This document shows positions 10,631 to 20,793 of a stretch of DNA of 64,000 nucleotides, one piece after another. The first letter of the stretch is position 1. Each line of letters begins with the position of its first letter. Origin of the DNA: Eurosta solidaginis. Taxonomy: Eukaryota; Arthropoda; Insecta; Diptera; Tephritidae. The notes beneath the pieces were generated by a model that was given only the letters and a program-made list of their open reading frames with translations, did no database searches and was not told where the DNA came from. Location of the stretch: the NCBI RefSeq assembly GCF_040869045.1, contig NC_090320.1, forward strand, positions 147,830,941-147,894,940. The letters run 5' to 3'. A program made the translations under genes and the position numbers.

Positions 10631-10642
10631 ACATATTTATAC
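10631..10642 (+). repeat. 12-bp target-site duplication, right copy (PLE1)
   Basis: acatatttatac, identical to 3980-3991, starting directly after the last base of the right pseudo-LTR. Confidence 0.9.
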
Positions 10643-10671
10643 TTTTATTTATTTGAAATTCTTCTTTCTTT

Positions 10672-10950
10672 CTACAAAACAATATTTATTTTTCTTATTT
10701 GTTTTGCCATTTTGTTTAGGATTTCTTCATGAGTTACTTCAATAGTAGAGTGGATGTTGAGTTGAGCCAGCCCACTCATCCTCTCCTGGCCCATTGTATT
10801 TCTTAGATAAGTTTTTAGCCTTCGTAGGGAAGAAAAAGAGCGTTCGCTAGGAGCAACGAAAACTGGAAACGTCGCAGCAATTTTTATATATCGATGTACC
10901 GTAGGGAAAAAATGCATGGAACAATTATTTAATGCATTAATGAACGTGCT
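10672..10950 (-). pseudogene. hAT transposase C-terminal dimerisation domain
   Basis: A minus-strand frame of about 90 residues, open to a stop at 10672. It contains FPVFVAPSERSFSSLRRLKT, YLRNTMGQERMSGLAQLNIH and an upstream NALNNCSMHFFPTVHRY. This is the signature of the hAT family dimerisation region found at the C-terminus of hAT transposases and domesticated ZMYM-like relatives. Nothing upstream in this window encodes the BED finger or DDE core, so it is an orphan 3' fragment. PLE1 landed only 30 bp beyond its stop codon. Confidence 0.85.
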
Positions 10951-11204
10951 TGGTCGCTACTCCTTTGGGATTGTCAAAACAATGCCTGAAAAAGTGTTGC
11001 TTTGTTTTTATACCTTTCATGAAAATGAAATGATATATTAATTTCGTCACGAAACCCAAAATTGTAAGTCCTTAAAGGAAAATAGATAGACCCACCATTA
11101 AGAATACCGAAATAATCAGGTTGAAGAGCTGAGTTGATTTAGCCATGTCCGTCGGTCCGTCTGTCTGTTTGTATGCAAACTAGTCCCTCATTTTTTGAGA
11201 TAAA
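10951..11204. other. Unassigned sequence with a common dipteran repeat motif
   Basis: No coding potential. The minus strand around 11125-11170 reads acagacggaccgacggacat and ggctaaatcaactcagct. I recall similar strings as a widespread motif in fly repeats, so this may be the 3' part of the neighbouring SINE or of another element. Confidence 0.35.
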
Positions 11205-11566
11205 AAAAAAAAATAAATGTAAGGCGCGATAACCTCCGAAGAGATCTAAGGCCGAGCTTCTCTTCCAATTTGCGTCATGCTCCTCTTGATTTTCCCTACA
11301 AATTGGCCGGAGGGTACCTACATGTTTTATGCCGACTCCGAACGGCATCTGCAAGGCAGATGAGTTTTCACTGAGAGCTTTTCATGGCAGAAATACACCC
11401 GGAGCGCTTGCCAAACACTGCCGAGTGGCGACCCCGCTTAGAAAAATTTTCTTCTAATTGAAAAACCTTATTTCTAAAATTTTGATGTTGCTTTGCCCGG
11501 GAGTTGAACCCAGGGCATACGGTTTGATAGGCGGAGCACGCTACCATCACACCACGGTGGCCGCCA
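11205..11566 (-). mobile_element. tRNA-derived SINE
   Basis: On the minus strand, from about 11566: a tRNA-like head with a box A-like segment (GTGGTGTGATGGTAGCGTGC), box B GGTTCAACTCC, and a body containing ctgccttgcagatgccgttc and gagaagctcggccttagatc. It ends in a T-rich stretch at about 11205. Internal RNA polymerase III promoter boxes in the expected order and spacing support a SINE rather than a tRNA gene; the anticodon arm is not tRNA-like. Confidence 0.75.
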
Positions 11567-12050
11567 AACAAAATACAATTTTTCAAATTTAGAAAAATTA
11601 AAAAATAACAATAATTATCATTAGAAAAAAATTATTGTTCTGGCCTTGAGCTCGATTCGAACCTTGAATGATTTATCAATAGGCCGATAAAAACAAAAAC
11701 AATTGTTAATAAACCATGAGCACTTGGGAATGTCAAACAAAGTAATTGACAATAAACAAAAATCCAGCATTATCAGTGATTTGCACCAGATGGCGCAACA
11801 CTGAATAAATATAGTTGGTAAAAAGGAACAGAAGTAGCAAATTTGCCAGTCAAACAAACCACCGCTGTATAGCTAAATGGTTAGCGCAGCATGCCTAAAG
11901 CGTACTGATGATAAAGGCTTAGCACCCTTCGAAATGGTTCTATCTGCGCAGCTATGGCAGGTTGTCTGAAAAAAAATTGTCTACTTACTATTCCAAAAAC
12001 AAAATACAATTTTTCAAATTTAGAAAAATTAAAAAATAACAATAATTATC
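11567..12050. repeat. 430-bp tRNA-like tandem repeat, units 0 (end) and 1
   Basis: The end of one unit (11567-11620) is followed by a complete unit (11621-12050). Each unit contains a tRNA-like stretch, tagctaaatggttagcgcag on the plus strand, and a B-box-like ggttcgaatcgagctc on the minus strand. Units continue after the PLE2 insertion, giving a period of about 430 bp once the insertion is removed. Confidence 0.8.
12038..12050 (+). repeat. 13-bp target-site duplication, left copy (PLE2)
   Basis: aacaataattatc at the end of tandem unit 1, repeated exactly at 13441-13453 on the other side of the palindromic insertion. Removing the insertion and one copy restores an uninterrupted tandem array. 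Confidence 0.88.
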
Positions 12051-12154
12051 TAATGGTAATTTCCGATCAGTTTTATTAATTTATATGTAGTTTTTCAGCT
12101 TTACTGATCTATTAGGGTCAAGTGCAAATAAAATGTTATTTATTCCACCATTTA

Positions 12155-12194
12155 GCCCAACGTTTCGATAATTATCCTTATCTTCTTCAGGGGC
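12155..12194 (-). ncRNA. Hammerhead-like motif, PLE2 left arm
   Basis: Minus strand: GCCC, core CUGAAGA (fits CUGANGA), stem II GAUAA/UUAUC, GAAA, palindrome ACGU, U, then GGGC, which pairs perfectly with the initial GCCC. Same layout as PLE1 but with every helix changed in compensating fashion. Confidence 0.72.
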
Positions 12195-12456
12195 GGTCTA
12201 TATTTGTTTATAACAAAATACAAAAGACAAAAACAACATTAGAAATAAAATTAAACGATCTAAATTACATAGTTTCAAACAAAGTTTTTCACAATTATAA
12301 ATTTGAATTTTACATGAAATATTACTTCATAAACAATTATTTATATTCACTCACATTGGTATTTAAAAAACGATTTTATTATTACTTTACAAAAAATTAA
12401 TTAAATGCTACCATCACTATATGGTAAACTTGTCAAACTAAAACTAATTATCTGTG

Positions 12457-12754
12457 TCATAGGCATAATAAGTAAGTCGCGGCTATGTCTTGTGTATCTT
12501 CTTTCTTGTTCATTGCCTTTTCTCTGTTTTGCATTATTCTTAGGCTCTCGAGTGTGTACCTTGTTCTTTCTCTCGTCTCTTTGTCTATTATTTTTGTTGT
12601 TGTGAAATCTACTGTGTGTTTGTTGTTTACCGCGTGTTGTGATAACGCCGTGCTGTGTTTTTCTTTGTTGATATCGGCTTGGTGCTCTGCAAGTCGTGTG
12701 TTTAGCGCCCTCTTCGTAGTGCCAATATATATTTTGTTGCAATGTTCAGTTTCA
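12457..12754 (-). pseudogene. PLE2 GIY-YIG fragment, left arm
   Basis: A minus-strand frame of about 98 codons, open from the palindrome centre to a TGA at 12457-12459. It contains CNKIYIGTTKRALNTRLAEH, a GIY-YIG nuclease core (the YIG and the catalytic Arg/Glu region), and a lysine-rich tail ending AATYLLCL. There is no reverse transcriptase because the copy is truncated within the endonuclease. It is identical to the right arm. Confidence 0.85.
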
Positions 12755-12766
12755 GTGCAAAGGAAA

Positions 12767-13064
12767 TGAAACTGAACATTGCAACAAAATATATATTGGC
12801 ACTACGAAGAGGGCGCTAAACACACGACTTGCAGAGCACCAAGCCGATATCAACAAAGAAAAACACAGCACGGCGTTATCACAACACGCGGTAAACAACA
12901 AACACACAGTAGATTTCACAACAACAAAAATAATAGACAAAGAGACGAGAGAAAGAACAAGGTACACACTCGAGAGCCTAAGAATAATGCAAAACAGAGA
13001 AAAGGCAATGAACAAGAAAGAAGATACACAAGACATAGCCGCGACTTACTTATTATGCCTATGA
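12767..13064 (+). pseudogene. PLE2 GIY-YIG fragment, right arm
   Basis: Mirror image of the left-arm fragment, reading rightwards to a TGA at 13062-13064. Perfect or near-perfect identity between arms implies that the inverted structure formed at insertion or was homogenised very recently. Not expected to make an active protein. Confidence 0.85.
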
Positions 13065-13326
13065 CACAGATAATTAGTTTTAGTTTGACAAGTTTACCAT
13101 ATAGTGATGGTAGCATTTAATTAATTTTTTGTAAAGTAATAATAAAATCGTTTTTTAAATACCAATGTGAGTGAATATAAATAATTGTTTATGAAGTAAT
13201 ATTTCATGTAAAATTCAAATTTATAATTGTGAAAAACTTTGTTTGAAACTATGTAATTTAGATCGTTTAATTTTATTTCTAATGTTGTTTTTGTCTTTTG
13301 TATTTTGTTATAAACAAATATAGACC

Positions 13327-13366
13327 GCCCCTGAAGAAGATAAGGATAATTATCGAAACGTTGGGC
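13327..13366 (+). ncRNA. Hammerhead-like motif, PLE2 right arm
   Basis: GCCC (13327-13330), CUGAAGA (13331-13337), one extra A, stem II GAUAA...UUAUC, GAAA (13355-13358), CGUU, GGGC (13363-13366). Predicted stem I is GCCC/GGGC and the stem III palindrome is ACGU. Confidence 0.72.
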
Positions 13367-13440
13367 TAAATGGTGGAATAAATAACATTTTATTTGCACT
13401 TGACCCTAATAGATCAGTAAAGCTGAAAAACTACATATAA

Positions 13441-13968
13441 AACAATAATTATCATTAGAAAAAAATTATTGTTCTGGCCTTGAGCTCGATTCGACCTTGA
13501 ATGATTTACCAATAGGCCGATAAAAACAAAAACAATTGTTAATAACCCATGAGCACTTGGGAATGTCAAACAAAGTAATTGACAATAAACAAAAATCCAC
13601 CATTATGAGTGATTTGCACCAGATGGCGCAACACTGAATAAATATAGTTAGTAAAAAGGAATAGAAGTAGCAAATTTGCCAGTCAAACAAACCACCGCTG
13701 TATAGCTAAATGGTTAGCGCAGCATGCCTAAAGCGTACTGATGATAAAGGCTTAGCACCCTTCGAAATGGATCTATCTGCGCAGCTATGGCAGGTTGTCT
13801 GAAAAAAATTTTCTACTTACTATTCCAAAAACAAAATACAATTTTTCAAATTTAGAAAAATTAAAAAATAACAATAATTATCATTAGAAAAAAATTATTG
13901 TTCTGGCCTTGAGCTCGATTCGAACCTTGAATGATTTATCAATAGGCCGATAAAAACAAAAACAATTA
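13441..13968. repeat. 430-bp tRNA-like tandem repeat, unit 2 and start of unit 3
   Basis: Begins with the right PLE2 target duplication (13441-13453). Unit 2 runs 13454-13881. Unit 3 starts at 13882 and is cut at about 13968, where it joins the satellite array within aacaattatagcatat. Unit 2 is very similar to unit 1, with scattered substitutions. Confidence 0.8.
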
Positions 13969-16823
13969 TAGCATATATTGTTGTCTGAAAAATCATAGAG
14001 ATCGGTTGTATATATAGTATATATCTCATTTACGTCATATATTGTTGAAATACGTGATTCGTAGTCATAGTTTTTACACGCTGACCACAAAAAACGTGAA
14101 ACTTTGCATCCTCACACAAAGTACCTACCTATTTTTTATTTTATATTTATCTTAAAAATCGTTTAGATATGTTCAAATTTCACCAAATGTTTACGTGTAT
14201 AGCATATACTGTTGTCTGAAAAAATCATAGAGGCCGGCGGTATATATAGTATATATCTCATACAACCGATTGTTCAGATAAGAAACTTTGCGCAATTTCT
14301 GCCCCATTTTAACAGCTAGAATTTTCAAATTTCACCAAATGCTTACGTGTATAGCATATATTGATGTCTGAAAAAATCATTGAGAGCGGTGGTATACATA
14401 GTATATATCTCATACAACCGATTGTTGAGATAAAAAACTTTGCGCAATTTCTTCCCTATTTTAACAGATAGAAGCTTCAAGTTTTACCAAATGCTTACGT
14501 GTATAGCAAATATTGTTGTCTGAAAAAATCATAGAGATCGGTGGTATATATAGTATATATCTCATTTACGTCATATATTGTTGAAATACGTGATTCGTAG
14601 TCATAGTTTTTACACGCAGACCACAAAAAACGTGAAACTTTGCATCCTCACACAAAGTACCTACCTTTTTTTTTAATTTATATTTATCTTAAAAATCGTT
14701 TAGATATGTTCAAATTTCACCAAATGTTTACGTGTATAGCATATACTGTTGTCTGAAAAAATCATAGAGGCCGGTGGTATATATAGTATATATCTCATAC
14801 AACCGATTGTTGAGATAAGAAACTTTTCGCAATTTCTGCCCCATTTTAACAGCTAGAAGCTTCAAATTTCACCAAATGCTTACGTATATAGCATATATTG
14901 TTGTCTGAAAAAATCATAGAGATCGGTGGTATATATATTATATACCCCATATAAACTGTATTTTTTTGCCCCTTTTTTTCGGCTAGAAGCTTCAAAATAT
15001 ATCAAATTTCATCAAATACTTACGTTTACGTCATATATTGTTGAAATACGTTATTCGTAGTCATAGTTTTTACATGCAGACCACAAAAAACGCGAAGCTT
15101 TGCATCCTCACACAAAGTACCTACCTATTTTTTATTTTATATTTATCTTAAAAATCATTTAGATTTATTCAAATTTCACCAAATGCTCACGTGTATAGCA
15201 TATATTGATGTCTGAAAAAATCATTGAGATCGGTGGTATACATAGTATATATCTCATACAACCGATTGTTCAGATAAGAAACTTTGCGCAATTGCTGCCC
15301 CGTTTTAACAGCTAGAAGCTTCAAATTACACCAAATGCTTACGTATATAGCATATATTGTTGTCTGAAAAAATCATAGAGATCGGTGGTATATATATTAT
15401 ATACTTCATATAAACTTTCATTTTTGCCCCTTTTTTACGGCTAGAAGCTTCAAAATTCATCAAATTTTATCAAATAGTTACGTTTAGGTCATATATTTTT
15501 GAAATACGTGATTCGTAGTCATAGTTTTTACATGCAGACCACAAAAAACATGAAGCTTTGCATCCTCACACAAAGTACCTACCTATTTTTTATTTTATAT
15601 TTATCTTAAAAATCGTTTAGATATGTTCAAATTTCACAAAATGTTTACGTGTATAGCATATACTGTTGTCTGAAAAAATCATAGAGACCGGTGGTATATA
15701 TAGTATATATCTCATACAACCGATTGTTGAGATAAAAAACTTTGCGCAATTTCTTCCCTATTTTAACAGCTAGAAGCTTCAAGTTTTACCAAATGCTTAC
15801 GTGTATAGCAAATATTGCTGTCTGAAAAAATCATAGAGATCGGTGGTATATATAGTCATATATTGTTGAAATACGTGATTCGTAGTCATAGTTTTTACAC
15901 GCAGACCACAAAAAACGTGAAACTTTGCATCCTCACACAAAGTACCTACCTTTTTTTTTAATTTATATTTATCTTAAAAATCGTTTAGATATGTTCAAAT
16001 TTCACCAAATGTTTACGTGTATAGCATATACTGTTGTCTGAAAAAATCATAGAGGCCGGTGGTATATATAGTATATATCTCATACAAGCGATTGTTGAGA
16101 TAAGAAACTTTTCGCAATTTCTGCCCCATTTTAACAGCTAGAAGCTTCAAATTTCACCAAATGCTTACGTATATAGCATATATTGTTGTCTGAAAAAATC
16201 ATAGAGATCGGTGGTATATATATTATATACCCCATATAAACTGTATTTTTTTGCCCCTTTTTTTCGGCTAGAAGCTTCAAAATTCATCAAATTTCATCAA
16301 ATACTTACGTTTACGTCATATATTGTTGAAATACGTTATTTGTAGTCATAGTTTTTACATGCAGACCACAAAAAACGCGAAGCTTTGCATCCTCACACAA
16401 AGTACCAACCTATTTTTTATTTTATATTTATCTTAAAAATCATTTAGATTTATTCAAATTTCACCAAATGCTCAGGTGTATAGCATATATTGTTGTCTGA
16501 AAAAATCATAGAGACCGGTGGTATATATAGTATATATCTGATACAGATAAGAAACTTTGCACAATTTCTTCCACATTTTAACATATAGAAGCTTCAAATT
16601 TTACCAAATGCTTACGTGTATAGCATATATTGTTGTCTGAAAAAATCATTGAGATCGGTGGTATATATAGTATATATCTCATACAACCGATTGTTCAGAT
16701 AAGAAACTTTGCGCAATTTCTGCCCCATTTTAACAGCTAGAAGCTTCAAATTTCACCAAATGCTTACGTATATAGCATATATTGTTGTCTGAAAAAATCA
16801 TAGAGATCGGTGGTATATATATT
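13969..16823. repeat. AT-rich satellite array, left block
   Basis: Tandem monomers of two related kinds. Type A is about 150 bp (tatagcatatattgttgtct; gatcggtggtatatatagta; cagctagaagcttcaaattt). Type B is about 160 bp (acgtcatatattgttgaaat; catcctcacacaaagtacct). They alternate in mixed order with deletions, giving larger repeat blocks: for example, the block at 14.58-15.0 kb recurs at 15.86-16.3 kb. No coding potential. Confidence 0.9.
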
Positions 16824-16824
16824 A

Positions 16825-17678
16825 TCCTCTCTTTTTAATGATAGAAGCAACTGTGTTAGTCTAAGGTTGTAAGACCTACACATAATCTTCGACACTTTAC
16901 AGCCCCGCGCTTGAACCCACGCCTTTCCCGCTTGATCGATCATGTGCACCACTCGCCTTCGATTAATCTCGCCCAATCTAATTGGGACGTCTACGGAGCA
17001 AGCTTCAAGAAATGCTCCCTTTTTAGCTAATACGTCCGCTTTTTCATTCCCATCTATTCCCATATCCCCTGGGACCCAATATAGACGTATGCTTCTCCCT
17101 GTCCCGATTCTCTTCAGAGACTGCTTACACTCTAACACGCATTTAGATGCTGTGCTATGCGAGATTATTGCCTTAATTGCTGCTTGACTGTCAATATAAA
17201 AGTTAGTACGGTTGCATCTTAAGCTATTCTCTTCCAGGGTTTCTACTGCTTTGGTTACGGCTAATATTTCCGCTTGGAAAACGCTACAGTAATCCCGCAG
17301 CCTGTAGGATCTGCTTATTTCCGGATCAGCGCAGTATGCCGCAGACCCTACTCCTTCCACTACTTTGGAACCATCGGTGTACACATGTATCGCCTCGTCC
17401 GCCATTTGCGCACTCTTGCGCCAACCGTCCACCTCTATTGTGGCCTCAAGATCTCCCTCAAAGCGCAGATAGGGAATCAGGTAGTCTGTTCGTCTTGTGA
17501 TTGTTGACGCTATACTACTATGGCCATATGGTCGGCGCTCAAGCTGCCCCGTAGCACCGAGCATGGTTGCGGTCGTTAATGCTTTTTTCTTTGCTACCAG
17601 GTCTATAGGTGGAATGTGCAGAATGGCATACAGTGCAGCCGTCGGGGTTGTTTTCAGGGCTCCCGTAATGCTAAGCAT
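16825..17678 (-). pseudogene. LINE RNase H fragment in satellite
   Basis: The minus-strand frame contains IHVYTDGSKVVEGVGSA (first catalytic Asp), QAEILAVTKAVETL (catalytic Glu), NFYIDSQAAIKAI (Asp) and LYWVPGDMGIDGNEKAD (His-like region and final Asp), the complete RNase H signature of I/LOA-group LINEs. Its C-terminal frame runs into satellite DNA (a false ending). It is about 97% similar to the copy at 20.8-21.9 kb and is separated from the RT frame by the same frameshift and TAG. Confidence 0.85.
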
Positions 17679-18610
17679 CGATAGTCTGCATACCCCCTAT
17701 AATTTTTTGAGGTATGTCTTTTATGTGTGGCTTTAAACCAAACAAGAACTCCATAGTATAAAATAGGGCTTACAATCGCTGTAAAAACCCAATGAGAAAG
17801 GGAGGGCGATAGGCCCCACGTACACCCCAGCATTCTTTTACATGCATAGAGTGCCGTTGAGGCCTTCTTGACCCTCTCCTCCACGTCGAGCTTCCATGAC
17901 AGCTTACTGTCTAGGATGATTCCTAGATATTTTGTCCAAGGTTTCTCCTGTACGGTCACCCCTCCTAACTTAGGCCTGGTCCAATTTGGGACCTTGTACC
18001 TCTTTGTAAACAAGACCACATCCGTCTTCTCCACATTGACTTTCGACCCGACATTAGATGCCCAGGTATGAATATCCCGAAGCGCCGGATCCATCAAAGA
18101 ACTAATATTTGGAAGGCACTTTCCACTTATGACAATTGCAACGTCATCTGCGTAAGCCGTAAGTTTTACGGGTCCCTCATCGAATAGCCTGAGCAGTTGG
18201 TTGATGACCAGCGTCCACAGCAGAGGTGATAGCACCCCTCCCTGCGGCGTGCTCCTGTCCACTGATTTCGTGGCCTCGTACAATCCCCATTGTGATGTAA
18301 TCTTTCTGCAATTTAACATGCAGCTGATCCATCTGATTAAGGCAGGATGTACTTTAATGTAATTAAAACCATCCATAATCGGCAATTTTGCAACATTATT
18401 GAATGCCAGGGCGTCCAAGAAGACTCCTAGAGCATACTCCTTATATTCCAGGGATTTCTCTATGCTTATTACCACCCTATGCAATGCGGTGTCTACCGAC
18501 TTGCCTTTGGTGTACGCATGCTGTGTTGTGGAGAGCAGCTTTTCATCCACGTTGGACTTTATGTACACATCTATCAGCCTCTCAAAGGTTTTGAGCAGAA
18601 ATGATGTCAA
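17654..18610 (-). pseudogene. LINE reverse transcriptase fragment in satellite
   Basis: A 318-codon minus-strand segment with the RT motifs TPQGGVLSPLLW and LTAYADDVAIVI (YADD active site) and the C-terminal thumb region TKYLGIILDSKLSW. The N-terminal RT motifs are cut off at the satellite border at 18611. The frame ends at 17654 after a shift near 17.70 kb that is shared with the second LINE copy. Confidence 0.87.
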
Positions 18611-18611
18611 G

Positions 18612-20270
18612 CTTCAAAATTCATCAAATTTTATCAAATAGTTACGTTTAGGTCATATATTTTTGAAATACGTGATTCGTAGTCATAGTTTTTACATGCA
18701 GACCACAAAAAACATGAAGCTTTGCATCCTCACACAAAGTACCTACCTATTTCTTATTTTATATTTATCTTAAAAATCGTTTAGATATGTTCAAATTTCA
18801 CCAAATGTTTACGTGTATAGCATATACTGTTATCTGAAAAAATCATAGAGACCGGTGGTATATATAGTATATATCTCATACAACCGATTGTTGAGATAAA
18901 AAACTTTGCGTAATTTCTTCCCCATTTTAACAGCTAGAAGCTTCAAGTTTCACCAAATGCTTACGTGTATAGCATATATTGTTGTCTGAAAAAATCATTG
19001 AGATCGGTGGAATATATAGTATATATCTCATTTACGTCATATGTTGTTGAAATACGTGATTCGTAGTCATAGTTTTTACACGCAGACCACAAAAAACGTG
19101 AAACTTTGCATCCTCACACAAAGTACCTACCTATTTTTTATTTTTTATTTATCTTAAAAATCGTTTAGATATGTTCAAATTTCACCAAATGTTTACGTGT
19201 ATAGCATATACTGTTGTCTGAAAAAATCATAGAGGCCGGTGGTATATATAGTATATATCTCATACAACCGATTGTTGAGATAAGAAACTTTTCGCAATTT
19301 CTGCCCCATTTTAACAGCTAGAAGCTTCAAATTTCACCAAATGCCTACGTATATAGCATATATTTTTGTTTGAAAAAATCATAGAGATCGGTGGTATATA
19401 TATTATATACCCCATATAAACTGTATTTTTTTGCCCCTTTTTTTCGGCTAGAAGCTTCAAAATTCATCAAATTTCATCAAATACTTACGTTTACGTCATA
19501 TATTGTTGAAATACGTTATTCGTAGTCATAGTTTTTACATGCAGACCACAAAAAACGTGAAGCTTTGCATCCTCACACAAAGTACCTACCTATTTTTTAT
19601 TTTATATTTATCTTAAAAATCATTTAGATTTATTCAAATTTCACCAAATGCTAACGTGTATAGCATATATTGTTGTCTGAAAAAATCATATAGACCAGTG
19701 GTATATATAGTATATATCTGATACAACCGATTGTTCAGATAAGAAACTTTGCACAATTTCTTCCCCATTTTAACATATAGAAGCTTCAAATTTCACCAAA
19801 TGCTTACGTGTATAGCATATATTGTTGTCTGAAAAAATCATTGAGATCGGTGGTATATATAGTATATATCTCATACAACCGATTGTTCAGATAAGAAACT
19901 TTGCGCAATTTCTGCCCCATTTTAACAGCTAGAAACTTCAAATTTCACCAAATGCTTACGTATATAGCATATATTGTTGTCTGAAAAAATCATAGAGATC
20001 GGTGGTATATATATTATATACCCCATATAAACTGTAATTTTTGTCCCTTTTTTACGGCTAGAAGCTTCAAAATTCATCAGATTTCATCAAATAGTTACGT
20101 TTACGTCATATATTGTTGAAATACGTGATTCGTAGTCATAGTTTTTACACGCAGACCACAAAAAACTTGAAACTTTGCATCCTCACACAAAGTACCTACC
20201 TGTTTTTTATTTTATATTTATCTTAAAAATCGTTTAGGTATGTAGATCTGTTCACTATATATTTCTTATC
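18612..20270. repeat. AT-rich satellite array, right block
   Basis: The same two monomer types as the left block. The sequence from 18612 nearly repeats that from about 15446 (both begin cttcaaaattcatcaaattt), so the LINE fragment sits inside a duplicated block. The last recognisable type B monomer ends near 20240. Confidence 0.9.
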
Positions 20271-20400
20271 TTATACATCCGATTATTCGGAGATTACGAA
20301 CGGGATAAGATTACTGTTCAGCCCCATTCATGAAAGGTATGAAGTCTTCGGCACAGCCGAAGACAGTCCCGTTCTTACTTGTTTATTATGACGTAATACA
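20271..20400 (+). mobile_element. Helentron-like 3' terminus with hairpin
   Basis: After the satellite comes a unique segment ending in a perfect 9-bp hairpin: gtcttcggc (20344-20352), loop aca, gccgaagac (20356-20364). Helitron and Helentron elements carry such a subterminal 3' hairpin, and DINE-type members often contain tandem repeats that expand into satellites. The true end and the 5' end are not identified. Confidence 0.5.
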
Positions 20401-20686
20401 AAAAAATATTCCTGATCATATTTTTATTTGATTTACTTGATGAGAGATTTCTTTTATTGCATTTTTATTGGGAGGTAGGTAAAGCCGCGTCAAAACTGCA
20501 CATGTTTTTTTTTTAATTGATCTCTAGAATTTCAACAACGAAGCAAAAATGTATAGGTAATGTCGATACAAAATTACACTTTTCGAGACTCCTTTCGTTT
20601 GCAACAAAACATTTTTTTTAACGGAACTTTTCAGTGAAAAGTTAATAACTCGCCTGTATATTCTTTTTGTAGACAAAACATTTGCC
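20401..20686. other. No feature seen
   Basis: AT-rich spacer between the satellite terminus and the LINE 3' end; no coding signal. Confidence 0.45.
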
Positions 20687-20793
20687 TAGGTTAGGTTAGG
20701 TTGAACTGGCCAGTCCATGAGGACCTCACATAGACTGATTGAGTCCGTAGTGTTACCAGAAGTTTGTTTTAATGACCAAACTGAAAAAGCCTA

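Larger units (their letters stand above)
12051..13440. mobile_element. Palindromic Penelope-like insertion (PLE2)
   Basis: Arms 12081-12754 and 12767-13440 (674 bp each) are inverted copies with a 12-bp centre (12755-12766, gtgcaaaggaaa). An extra 30 bp (12051-12080) lies at the left. Each arm is a 5'-truncated 3' end of a Penelope-like element different from PLE1: a GIY-YIG fragment, then an AT-rich tail with a hammerhead motif. A 13-bp duplication flanks the whole unit, so the palindrome is the insertion product itself. Confidence 0.9.
16824..18611 (-). mobile_element. LOA-type LINE fragment embedded in satellite
   Basis: A 1.79-kb internal piece of the LINE seen at 21077-22865, truncated at both ends and bordered on both sides directly by satellite sequence. 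The right border lies in the shared string caagct/agaagct. Ordinary target-primed insertion keeps the 3' end, which is absent here, so capture by template switch or gene conversion is more likely. Confidence 0.85.

Noticed and set aside
11500..11566. Possible tRNA gene
   Set aside because: Box A- and box B-like sequences are present but the anticodon arm does not fold as a tRNA and a SINE body follows.
12401..12770. Small open frames in the PLE2 arms other than the GIY-YIG frame
   Set aside because: They are alternative frames of the same palindrome arms, with low-complexity translation and no domain.
17640..17720. Programmed frameshift between LINE RT and RNase H
   Set aside because: The shifted frame meets a TAG immediately after the A-rich run, so frameshifting would not produce a fusion; it is a shared lesion.
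13969..20270. CRISPR-like array
   Set aside because: The repeats are 140-165 bp monomers in direct contact without unique spacers; this is eukaryotic satellite DNA.
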